Source: Acetatifactor sp. | Lineage (GTDB): Bacteria; Bacillota; Clostridia; Lachnospirales; Lachnospiraceae | Assembly (NCBI GenBank): GCA_016290775.1 | Contig: JAEEVF010000004.1 | Span: forward strand, 62,001 to 126,000 | Length of the DNA: 64,000 nt | Reading direction: 5' to 3' | The notes under the pieces: model-generated | The model's input: only the letters and a program-made list of their open reading frames with translations | Databases searched by the model: none | What the model was told of the DNA's origin: nothing | Program-made: the position numbers and the translations under genes | Part shown: positions 19,368-31,453 of the stretch, in pieces | How the letters are laid out: every line of letters starts with the position of its first letter | Position numbering within the stretch: the first letter of the stretch is position 1

Positions 19368-20090
19368 CTAGGGACGTACCTCGCTGCCGCCCCACTCAAC
19401 AACGACAAAACCATTTCTTTCCGGCGCCGTCAGCTCCTGTTCTACAAGCTCCACTGGCTTTTTGCTGCCATACCAAGTCATGAAAACGCGGATCACCGTA
19501 TCTGGATTTGGATTGATGAACAACTTCGCATTTTCTTCGTAAGCATCCCTCTGGAAGCTGATCACGTTATAGTTGTTATTCTCCATGAGCGGAAGCCAAT
19601 ACACGATGAATTCATTTGCCTCGCGCCTTGTAAGACCAAGCTCTGCCAGTGCTTTCTCCAGAAACTCTGCCGTGTCCTCGCCCTTTACGCAAAAGCCCTC
19701 GGACATGTCATATTTCGTCGTGGATTCCCCTTCCCAATACAGATAATTGTAGGTCTTCCCGCTTTCATCCGTCAGCGTTCCGTCAGGCTCCGCAACAACC
19801 TTCCACCCATCTACGTACTTAGGATAGGTCGTTGTCAACTTGCCGTTAAAATCAAGCCTTGCCACAACCTCCGTCGTTTCCTCCGGATAGAGATAAAGTA
19901 CGGGTTTCCTTACTTCAACGCCAAAAATCCTGTAGTAGTAATAATATCCCAAAAACAACACAACGGCCACGATGAAAATAACTGTCAGGATCTTCCAAAG
20001 TTTGTTATTCTTTCTCTTCTTTTTCTTCTCCTCTTTTTCGATTTCCAGCTGGATTTTTTGTTCTTCTGTCAGATAATACTCTTCGCCCAT
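19368..20090 (-). CDS. Hypothetical membrane-anchored protein
   Basis: N-terminal charged region, single TM ILTVIFIVAVVLFLGYYYYY, then KPVLYLYPEETTEVVARLDFNGKLTTTYPKYVDGWKVVAEPDGTL extracellular domain. Confidence 0.7.
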   Translation of the reverse strand: MGEEYYLTEEQKIQLEIEKEEKKKKRKNNKLWKILTVIFIVAVVLFLGYYYYYRIFGVEVRKPVLYLYPEETTEVVARLDFNGKLTTTYPKYVDGWKVVAEPDGTLTDESGKTYNYLYWEGESTTKYDMSEGFCVKGEDTAEFLEKALAELGLTRREANEFIVYWLPLMENNNYNVISFQRDAYEENAKLFINPNPDTVIRVFMTWYGSKKPVELVEQELTAPERNGFVVVEWGGSEVRP

Positions 20091-20315
20091 TTTGTCCCCC
20101 CATAATAAAACCTTCATGCGGTCATATCAACCAAAGTTTCCATTTTTCAGTATATCAAAACAAGGCCATTTACGTCAATTTCACATGCGAAAAAGGCCAG
20201 CCAAAAATGAGAGTTTCGTCCGCGCGCCGTGGCGTCAAAATCCTGATGATATTGCGACCGGCGGTAAGATATGATAGAATGTTATCGGATTTGGATCAGG
20301 AAGGATTAAGAACCA

Positions 20316-20811
20316 ATGAGTGAAGAACAAGCAGCGGCAAAGATTCCGCAGACTTTGGAAGAATTAAAGGCTTTCGCCTCAGAGCATAACATTCCTTTGG
20401 TTTTCAAGCCGCACCAACAACCGTGCCGCCAACTGGAGAAAAATGCCTGGCATTATCATCGGCGCCCTCTGTCTGATCGCCGGGCTTTTCATAACGTTTC
20501 TCAATCCAAATCATCGCGATAAGTATGAGCGCGGCTACTACCGCTATCAAGATTCATATTATTACACCAACGGATCGGAATGGTTCTCTTATGACTATGG
20601 CTACTGGAACGACGTTAGCGTAGCTCTGGTTGAGGACATCATCGCCGACTACGATGCCTACAGCATTGACATTTCGTCCGTCGATGTAGACCCCTGCTAT
20701 TACACATACGCATATGATGACGATGATCGCTGGGACAACGATGACTGGTTCGATGACAACGACTGGGATTATGATTTTGACAACGACTGGGACTGGGACA
20801 GCGACTGGTGA
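20316..20811 (+). pseudogene. Frameshifted (probably internally deleted) protein gene with TM segment and Asp/Trp/Tyr-rich tail
   Basis: MSEEQAAAKIPQTLEELKAFASEHNIPL in frame 20316; continuation FSSRTNNRAANWRKMPGIIIGALCLIAG...DWDYDFDNDWDWDSDW lies one nucleotide out of frame from about 20401. Confidence 0.6.
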
Positions 20812-20914
20812 TCTAAGACGTACTGCATGGTCATTTCCACAAATGCGTCTGCCTGATTCAGTCAATCTGCATTATTCTCTTGCATAAGAGCTCACAGTAT
20901 GATATATTTTGTTT

Positions 20915-21007
20915 AAGGGGAAAGCCACGAAGGCGCCTACCCTTTATAGTGGGACTAAGTTTTACAACTTAGCCGTCAACTACTCGCGATAGTTGGCGGC
21001 TATTTTT
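20915..21007 (+). ncRNA. Putative antisense antitoxin RNA (copy 1)
   Basis: Promoter TTGCAT-17 bp-TATATT (20880-20908); terminator stem AGCCGTCAACTA/TAGTTGGCGGCT followed by ATTTTT; 3' end converges on the toxin stop codon. Confidence 0.65.
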
Positions 21008-21095
21008 CTTTCCCTTTAAGGATTGCGTAACACAATCCAATCAGGGCTACAATGAATATTCCAATCTGAATTAACTCAGCATATGTAACATACAT
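21000..21095 (-). CDS. Putative holin-like type I toxin peptide (31 aa), copy 1
   Basis: MYVTYAELIQIGIFIVALIGLCYAILKGKEK; GGAGG Shine-Dalgarno 9 nt upstream; hydrophobic helix plus charged tail; duplicated nearby. The 68-aa ORF in the track uses an upstream GTG through the likely 5' UTR. Confidence 0.75.
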   Translation of the reverse strand: MYVTYAELIQIGIFIVALIGLCYAILKGKEK

Positions 21096-21297
21096 TGGCA
21101 TCGCCCTCCTTTCTTTCGTCCGGAGGGTGATCCCCTCCGGCAATGGAGGGTAGCCGCCTTGCTCTATGACTTTCCTTACCGTCGAATGTAACATGGCATG
21201 TTGCACAAAGTCAACATGGCAAAATCACGGTTTTTGTTTTGTCAAGAAGGCTTCAAGTGCCTCGAAAGACTTGTAAATCAAGAAAAAATTACATGTC

Positions 21298-21325
21298 AAA
21301 GGGCCAGCAATCATTGCTGGCCCTA
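21298..21325. terminator. Hairpin terminator
   Basis: GGGCCAGCAA-TCA-TTGCTGGCCC perfect 10-bp stem between the DUF1062-like ORF stop and toxin copy 1 upstream region. Confidence 0.7.
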
Positions 21326-21327
21326 GT

Positions 21328-21633
21328 TTACTTTAATTCAGCATTATTCTTTTTCAAAAAATCAATATCACTGCCATATTTCAGCGCTGTATCCATGTCG
21401 TTCGTTTCAAATGCTTCAAAGAGATCCTCAGGAATCTTGCCGGGTTTCGTCCTTTCATAGATTGTCAGATTCCAGGAATGCTTGCATTTTATGCATCGAT
21501 ATATGAGCCACACGTCTACGGATTTGCCGTTTGCGTTCATCCTGAACTTGCCGGAGTTAATGAACTCCTGCTTTTTCCCGCAGCCTCCGCAACGATGATA
21601 GACCCTAATGCTTGCAGATTCAGCGGGATCCAA
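21328..21633 (-). pseudogene. Short DUF1062-like protein, probably truncated
   Basis: RVYHRCGGCGKKQEFINSGKFRMNANGKSVDVWLIYRCIKCKHSWNLTIYER is DUF1062-like; only 101 aa, TTG start without obvious Shine-Dalgarno and overlapping the upstream ORF. Confidence 0.55.
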
Positions 21634-21790
21634 TGCTTAACGCCGTGGCAAGTCTTTGATCGCGAAGGATCCTTTGAATGCTCTTCTCCGTTTCTTTACA
21701 TGGTATATAGATTAATTGACCGTCTACGTATTGCTGAATCGTCTCCAATAATTCTTTGGGCAGAATCTTCTCTGCCTTGATATAGCTCAT
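21620..21790 (-). pseudogene. CD3324/Mor-like small DNA-binding protein remnant
   Basis: MSYIKAEKILPKELLETIQQYVDGQLIYIPCKE matches the N-terminal pattern of this family; the helix-turn-helix part is replaced by an unrelated tail. Confidence 0.5.
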
Positions 21791-22042
21791 AATGCTCCTC
21801 CTATTTGACGTTTCCCTAGGATTCATCTGAGCTTACGATTCAACTTATTTAAGCTCAGACTACTGAGCAATAACAAATTTTCTGGTCATACAGAATCTCT
21901 CCTTTCTTGTAATAAACAAACTATGTGTATTGTATCGGTACTACGGCCGAATGTCAACCTCGAGAATACTTATAAACAATTTTGCTCCGGCAATCGCCAA
22001 CATTCTCTTGCATATGATCTCACAGTATGTTATATTCTGTTT

Positions 22043-22135
22043 AAGGGGAAAGCCATAGAGGCGGCTACCCCAAATAAGTTTGTGGTTAAACTTAGCGTTT
22101 AGCCGTCACTATTGGTAGTAGTGGCGGCTATTTTT
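22043..22135 (+). ncRNA. Putative antisense antitoxin RNA (copy 2)
   Basis: Promoter TTGCAT-17 bp-TATATT (22008-22036); terminator stem AGCCGTCACTA/TAGTGGCGGCT plus ATTTTT; stem covaries with copy 1. Confidence 0.65.
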
Positions 22136-22223
22136 CTTTGTCCTTAAAGACCTTGAAACAAAGGCCAATAAGGGCTACAACGAAAATACAGAATTGGAAT
22201 AGATCCGCAAATGTAACTTCCAT
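22128..22223 (-). CDS. Putative holin-like type I toxin peptide (31 aa), copy 2
   Basis: MEVTFADLFQFCIFVVALIGLCFKVFKDKEK; same Shine-Dalgarno and leader as copy 1. Confidence 0.75.
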   Translation of the reverse strand: MEVTFADLFQFCIFVVALIGLCFKVFKDKEK

Positions 22224-22425
22224 TGGCATCGCCCTCCTTTCTTTCGTCCGGAGGGTGATCCCCTCCGGCAATGGAGGGTAGCCGCCTTGCCCTATGACTT
22301 TCCTTAGCGTCGAATGTAACATGGCATGTTGCACAAAGTCAACATGGCAAAATCACGGTTTTTGTTTTGTCAAGAAGGCTTCAAGTACCAAGAAAGGCTT
22401 GTAAATCAAAGGAAAATTGAATGTC

Positions 22426-22463
22426 AAAAGGCACTCTTTCGTGCAAGCACGAGAGCGCCTTTT
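22426..22463. terminator. Hairpin terminator-like inverted repeat
   Basis: AAAAGGC-A-CTCT..CGTG-CAAG-CACG-AGAG-C-GCCTTTT with flanking T-run. Confidence 0.65.
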
Positions 22464-22590
22464 ATTTTTCGTGGAAAGAAAAAAGCAGAGCTTTTTGCTC
22501 TGCTCATGATAATGCGGAAGATGGGGTGAGGCGGATTAAGAAAAAGGTCCGGGGGACCTTTTTCCCGCCGAACCGACCGACGAAGGCGCT

Positions 22591-22638
22591 TGCGCCGAGG
22601 AGACCTTGAACCCTGGGTTCAAGGGACTCCTCGGCGCA
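22591..22638. repeat. 48-bp near-perfect inverted repeat
   Basis: TGCGCCGAGGAG-A-CCTTGAACCC-T-GGGTTCAAGG-GA-CTCCTCGGCGCA. Confidence 0.85.
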
Positions 22639-22679
22639 AAACAAAAGGGTTAAGCCTTTTGGCTTAACCCTTTTGTTTT
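22638..22679 (-). terminator. Terminator of tRNA-Leu(TAA)
   Basis: AAAACAAAAGGGTTAAGCC-TTTT-GGCTTAACCCTTTTGTTTT perfect hairpin immediately 3' of the tRNA. Confidence 0.85.
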
Positions 22680-22681
22680 CC

Positions 22682-22765
22682 TGCGGAAGATGGGACTTGA
22701 ACCCACACGGTGTAACCACCACAAGATCCTTAGTCTTGCTCGTCTGCCAGTTCCGACACTTCCGC
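22682..22765 (-). tRNA. tRNA-Leu (anticodon TAA)
   Basis: Minus strand GCGGAAGTGTCGGAACTGGCAGACGAGCAAGACTAAGGATCTTG...GGGTTCAAGTCCCATCTTCCGCA; anticodon loop CTAAGGA; acceptor GCGGAAG/CTTCCGC. Confidence 0.95.
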
Positions 22766-22851
22766 TTAGCGCACCGCGCAAAAAGTATAATAGCATTATC
22801 GGGCGCGAATGTCAACACTTTATTTATGATTTTTCATATTTCTGGGGCGCG

Positions 22852-25512
22852 TTACAGTACGCGCCTCAGATTTCTTACCAAAACTTCGTACTCGTTCATG
22901 AAATTCTCGTGTTCCAGGGTCAGGAAATGCATGTTTTCCTGGCTGGCCGCCTCTTCCAAAAGCCTTGCGCGTTCAGAGAGTTCCTCCGCTCCGATGGTCT
23001 TGCTGTTGGACTTGATGCTGTGGATGAGCACGCGGTAATCCTTCCAGTCTTCCTTTGCGTACAAGTTCCTGAGGTCGCGACTCTTTTCATCAAAGGCAGC
23101 GGCATACTCATCAAGCATTGACACGTAAAAATCTTTGTCATCGGCGCAGTAGATCAAGCCTTTTTCCACGGCAAGACCAAGGCCCTTGACCTCCTCCAAA
23201 ACCTGATCTGCGGGCTTTTTCGACGCATCTGATGCATTTACTTCACCCTCACCAGGCAAGAACTCCAGGCTGAACGCGTCATCGCTCTCATCAGGCTCTT
23301 CCTGCTTTGCCTCCTTACAAAAGCTCTGCAGGTCCTTCGGTAGGTATTTACAAAGCTGTTCCTCCAGCTTTTTCGCGTCGATCGGCTTCGAAAGGTAATC
23401 GTCAAAGCCTGCTGCCAGATAAGTCTCCCTTGCTCCGACAACGGCATTTGCCGTCAGTGCCACCACAACCGTGCCGCCGCCCTTCTTGAACAGGCCTTCC
23501 TCACGAAGCTTTGCCAGCGTTTCAATGCCGTCCATCTTCGGCATCATATGATCCAGGAACACGATGTCATAGCGCTTCGAGCGGATCTTTTCGATGGCAT
23601 CGCTTCCCGATGAGGAAAGATCCGGCGTGATGCCGTTTCTTTTCAGGAGATTCTTTGCCACTTCAAGGTTCATCCCATTGTCATCAACAAGGAGCACGCG
23701 TGCATTCGGCGCGTAAAGATATGCCTTTTCCTTTAAGCTTTGTTCGCTTCTGATGACATGCTCCGCATAATCTCCGATGGGCTGGTCCGAAATGATGCGC
23801 TGCTGCAGACGGAAGGAGAACACGGAACCCTTGCCGTATACGCTGTCAAGGTGGATCTCACTGCCCATCATGGACAGAAGCTTTACCACGATCGCCATGC
23901 CAAGGCCCGTGCCTTCGATGTTGCGATTTCGCTTCTCCTCAAGCCGTTCAAAGGATTCAAACAGCTTTTTGCGGTCTTCTTCCTTGATGCCAATGCCAGT
24001 GTCCTTGACGCTCACGTCGAGGAGCACGTAACTCTGCTCTTCCTCTTGAATACGCCCGCCCTGGCGTACGGAAAACAAAACCTTTCCTTCTTCGGTATAT
24101 TTCACCGCATTCGTCAGCAGGTTCATGATGACCTGCGTGATGCGTACGTCATCGCCTTGCAAAACGCAAGGGAGGTTTTCGTCTACGTCCACTTCAAATT
24201 CCAGATTCTTGGCCTTTGCGCGGCCCTGGATCGAATTGACCAGATTTTGGATCAGACTCGCGAGGTCATAGGATACGGGAACGAGCTCCATCTTGCCATC
24301 CTCGATCTTGGAAAAGTCCAGGATGTCATTGACGATGGAAAGAAGGGTCTTTCCTGAAGCCTTAATGTTATCAGCATATTGTCTGACGTTCTCCTCCCTG
24401 GTTTCGCGCAGGATCATCTCATTCATGCCGAGCACGGCATTGATGGGCGTTCGGATCTCGTGCGACATCTCCGCGAGGAAATCGCCCTTTGCCTTATTTG
24501 CGGCATCCGCGGCGGACTTCTCAAGGCGGAGTACCTTCGCCTCATATTCCTGTTTCTGCTCGCTGATCTTCAGCTCCTCGATCCTCTTACTGTTCTTGAT
24601 CACGCTCCGATATGCGATAAAGCATACAATGGATATGATCCCGAAGCTGATGAGGTACACAAGCACGTTGACAATGAGCTGACTTGCCACGTCCTTATAC
24701 AGTTCACTGTTTTCCACGATGATCAGGGCATCCCACTGATCCAGCACTTCTGCCATAAAGACCGTGCACTTCTCGTCACGGATCTTCGCCTGAAAGCTTG
24801 TTACGCCGCCGTTTCGCAGGTTGGGGATCACTTCGCCGTAATCTTCCAGATCATCGATGTATTTTCCGTTCATGGAGGCGTCACGATGTGCAATGATCAT
24901 GCCGTCTTCATTGACGATCATGCTATAGCCCTTTCCCTTGATCGTCACGTCTTGTACAATGGTCTGGATCTCATTCATCGTGACGTCGAGGGACATCACG
25001 CTTTCACCGTCGGAAAGCATGCGGCTAAAGGATATGATCACGGCACCCGTCTGTGCGTCCACGTAGGGACTCACGATCGTGCTCTCACCTTCCGCTTTCT
25101 TGGCTGACAGATACCAATCCCTTTGCGTCGGATCGTAATCCTGGGGCGGAACCCAGCCTACGCCGTCCAAATACTTCCCCTGAACGTAACCATAGAGGCC
25201 GGTGTAGTTTTCGTCAAACTGCTGCTCCTGATTCTTGGATTCCCCGATCAGATATCGCAGGATCCTGGCCGAATCATCCCCGTTTTTCACCATGACGTCC
25301 ACGGTGTCAGCGGTCACCCAGAGCACGCTCTTGGCGGTATCCAGATAGTTTTCAAGCGACACGGCAAGGCTTGAAGCCTTGTCTTCTCCAACCTCCATGA
25401 TGTTCGATACGGAAACACGAAGAAAGAGTCTCGTCGTGTATACGATCACGAGGATCATGAGGACAAAGATCACAAGAAGGGTCAAAGCAATATTCAATTT
25501 ACGCCGTTTCAT
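22852..25512 (-). CDS. Hybrid sensor histidine kinase (dCache sensor - HisKA - HATPase - REC - HPt)
   Basis: FLAEMSHEIRTPINAVLGMNEM (H-box), VIMNLLTNAVKYTEEGKV, DTGIGIKEEDRKKLFESFER, REC with FLDHMMPKMDGIETLAKL, HPt LIHSIKSNSKTIGAEELSERARLLEEA. Confidence 0.95.
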   Translation of the reverse strand: MKRRKLNIALTLLVIFVLMILVIVYTTRLFLRVSVSNIMEVGEDKASSLAVSLENYLDTAKSVLWVTADTVDVMVKNGDDSARILRYLIGESKNQEQQFDENYTGLYGYVQGKYLDGVGWVPPQDYDPTQRDWYLSAKKAEGESTIVSPYVDAQTGAVIISFSRMLSDGESVMSLDVTMNEIQTIVQDVTIKGKGYSMIVNEDGMIIAHRDASMNGKYIDDLEDYGEVIPNLRNGGVTSFQAKIRDEKCTVFMAEVLDQWDALIIVENSELYKDVASQLIVNVLVYLISFGIISIVCFIAYRSVIKNSKRIEELKISEQKQEYEAKVLRLEKSAADAANKAKGDFLAEMSHEIRTPINAVLGMNEMILRETREENVRQYADNIKASGKTLLSIVNDILDFSKIEDGKMELVPVSYDLASLIQNLVNSIQGRAKAKNLEFEVDVDENLPCVLQGDDVRITQVIMNLLTNAVKYTEEGKVLFSVRQGGRIQEEEQSYVLLDVSVKDTGIGIKEEDRKKLFESFERLEEKRNRNIEGTGLGMAIVVKLLSMMGSEIHLDSVYGKGSVFSFRLQQRIISDQPIGDYAEHVIRSEQSLKEKAYLYAPNARVLLVDDNGMNLEVAKNLLKRNGITPDLSSSGSDAIEKIRSKRYDIVFLDHMMPKMDGIETLAKLREEGLFKKGGGTVVVALTANAVVGARETYLAAGFDDYLSKPIDAKKLEEQLCKYLPKDLQSFCKEAKQEEPDESDDAFSLEFLPGEGEVNASDASKKPADQVLEEVKGLGLAVEKGLIYCADDKDFYVSMLDEYAAAFDEKSRDLRNLYAKEDWKDYRVLIHSIKSNSKTIGAEELSERARLLEEAASQENMHFLTLEHENFMNEYEVLVRNLRRVL

Positions 25513-25536
25513 GCGCCTGGCCCTCCTTTCCTAAAC

Positions 25537-27234
25537 CTAATTACTGAATGCATCTAATAGTCCCTGCAGGCCGTCCTTATCATAGATTTCTTTGTAATAG
25601 CTTACTTCTTCTGCGATCATCTCATCGATGACCTTCATGCCAAGAAGCTCCACGGGAGCCTTGTCGTCCGTCATGACCATGTACGACTCGCCATCCTTGT
25701 CCTCCGAAGCCGCGTGAACGTAAGGTATCAGATGATCGGTCACGCGTTTCATCATGGCGCGGATCTCCGGATTCTCTTCCGACTCAAGATTTCTCTCCAT
25801 CGTTTCGAGAATGCCTGATTCCATGGAAGCAAAAAGCTCGCGGTTACTGCTGCTTGCGCAATTGACATAGTAACAATTCGGGAAGACTTTACTGATGGTC
25901 TGTGACAGTGCAAAGGTGATCCCTTCGCCGTCATTTTGGCCACGCATGTTCATGTTGACGACCATGACGCCGCCTGGCTTCAAGTGATCTTTTACCAGCG
26001 TAAAAAACTCCACGCTGCTCATCTGGAATGGGATCGTGATGTCCTGATAGGCATCCACCATGATCACGTCGTAGGTCTGATCGATCGCATTTAGGTATGC
26101 GCGTCCGTCGTAGGTGACCACCGAAATGTCATCTGAGAGATGAAAATATTCTCTCGCCAACCCCGTGATATCCTCGTCGATCTCCACGCCGATGGCATTG
26201 ATCCCGCGAAAGTCAGGATCATTGTCGTCGCTTAAAAAGCGCCTGCACTGAGTTGCGTAAGTGCCTGTTCCCATGCCAAGGATCAGCATGTCAATTCCGT
26301 GCTTTTCCTTGACGCCCGCCATGTAAGGCGCCGCCAGCGCATAGTCATAATACATGCCCGTGAGCTGTCCGTCTTTTTCATATACGGACTGGACGCCAAA
26401 GAGGACGTTCGTCGACAGATAAACTCTCTTATCGTCTTCGGTCACCTGAAGATAGTTATAAACGGATTCGCCTTCATAGGTAAGGTCCGACTCCCAGAAG
26501 GCGAAGCTGTCGGACTTACCAAAAAAACAGGATACCAGAAAGATCAGGATCCCTGCGGTGACCTTCACCGCATTCTTGCGATTTCCGGGAGACTTCTCTC
26601 CGTCCTTCCTGGGACTTACGAAGTAAAGGATCGCCAGCAAAAGCAAGATCCCTGCAAAGATCAAAAAGGTGATGGACGTTCCAACCGCCGGGATCGTGAC
26701 AAAGGTCGGAACAAAGGTACCGATAATGCTGCCGACCGTGTTGAAGGCATTGAGCATGCCCACGGTCTTTCCGCTGTCGCCAAGGTCGTCAATGGTGAAT
26801 TTCACAAGTGACGGCGTTACGGTGCCAAGGAGGAACAGCGGGAACACGAAGATCACCATGCAGGCTGCAAATGCCGCCCAGATCAGGAACATATGATTCA
26901 CGGAAAAGATCATCACGGCAGAGATCCCGACGATGATATATTTCCCGAGCACGGGGATCAGCGCGATCCAAATGGCAGCAATGATGATGCGTCCGTATAA
27001 TCTGTCGGGATCAGGATTCTTGTCCGCCGTCCTGCCGCCGTAAATGTTTCCGAGGGCCATGGCGATCATGATCGTCCCGATGATGATGGTCCAGACAATC
27101 TGTGAGGAACTAAAATAGGGGGCAAGCAATCTGCTCGCCCCTAATTCTACTGCCATCACGGACATGCCTGCAAAAAACTCCGTAAGATACAGGTAAACCT
27201 TATTGCTGAGTATTTTTCTTCTTTTGTTTTGCAT
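25537..27234 (-). CDS. Fused MFS-like membrane protein / spermidine synthase-like methyltransferase
   Basis: N-terminal TM helices (EFFAGMSVMAVELGASRLLAPYFSSSQIVWTIIIG) plus DMLILGMGTGTYATQCRRFL...GVEIDEDITGLAREYF...VIMVDAYQD. Confidence 0.9.
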   Translation of the reverse strand: MQNKRRKILSNKVYLYLTEFFAGMSVMAVELGASRLLAPYFSSSQIVWTIIIGTIMIAMALGNIYGGRTADKNPDPDRLYGRIIIAAIWIALIPVLGKYIIVGISAVMIFSVNHMFLIWAAFAACMVIFVFPLFLLGTVTPSLVKFTIDDLGDSGKTVGMLNAFNTVGSIIGTFVPTFVTIPAVGTSITFLIFAGILLLLAILYFVSPRKDGEKSPGNRKNAVKVTAGILIFLVSCFFGKSDSFAFWESDLTYEGESVYNYLQVTEDDKRVYLSTNVLFGVQSVYEKDGQLTGMYYDYALAAPYMAGVKEKHGIDMLILGMGTGTYATQCRRFLSDDNDPDFRGINAIGVEIDEDITGLAREYFHLSDDISVVTYDGRAYLNAIDQTYDVIMVDAYQDITIPFQMSSVEFFTLVKDHLKPGGVMVVNMNMRGQNDGEGITFALSQTISKVFPNCYYVNCASSSNRELFASMESGILETMERNLESEENPEIRAMMKRVTDHLIPYVHAASEDKDGESYMVMTDDKAPVELLGMKVIDEMIAEEVSYYKEIYDKDGLQGLLDAFSN

Positions 27235-27256
27235 GTCTGTTTTTCCTTATCTTGGT

Positions 27257-31448
<4,192 letters not shown>

Positions 31449-31453
31449 TGGCC

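Larger units (their letters stand above)
20880..21340. repeat. Copy 1 of duplicated toxin/antisense-RNA module (approximate limits)
   Basis: Near-identical to 22008 onward at a constant 1128-bp offset (for example CATCGCCCTCCTTTCTTTCGTCCGGAGGGTGATCCCCTCCGGCAATGGAGGGTAGCCGCCTTG). Confidence 0.85.
22008..22425. repeat. Copy 2 of duplicated toxin/antisense-RNA module (approximate limits)
   Basis: Offset 1128 bp from copy 1 at both promoter and toxin stop codon. Confidence 0.85.

Noticed and set aside
22504-22818. 104-aa minus ORF across tRNA-Leu(TAA) and hairpins
   Set aside because: Overlaps a tRNA and terminators; spurious.
25537-27234. Polyamine synthesis operon signal from the spermidine synthase-like gene
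   Set aside because: The fused MFS/spermidine synthase-like family is a common orphan; no speA/speB/speD neighbours here.
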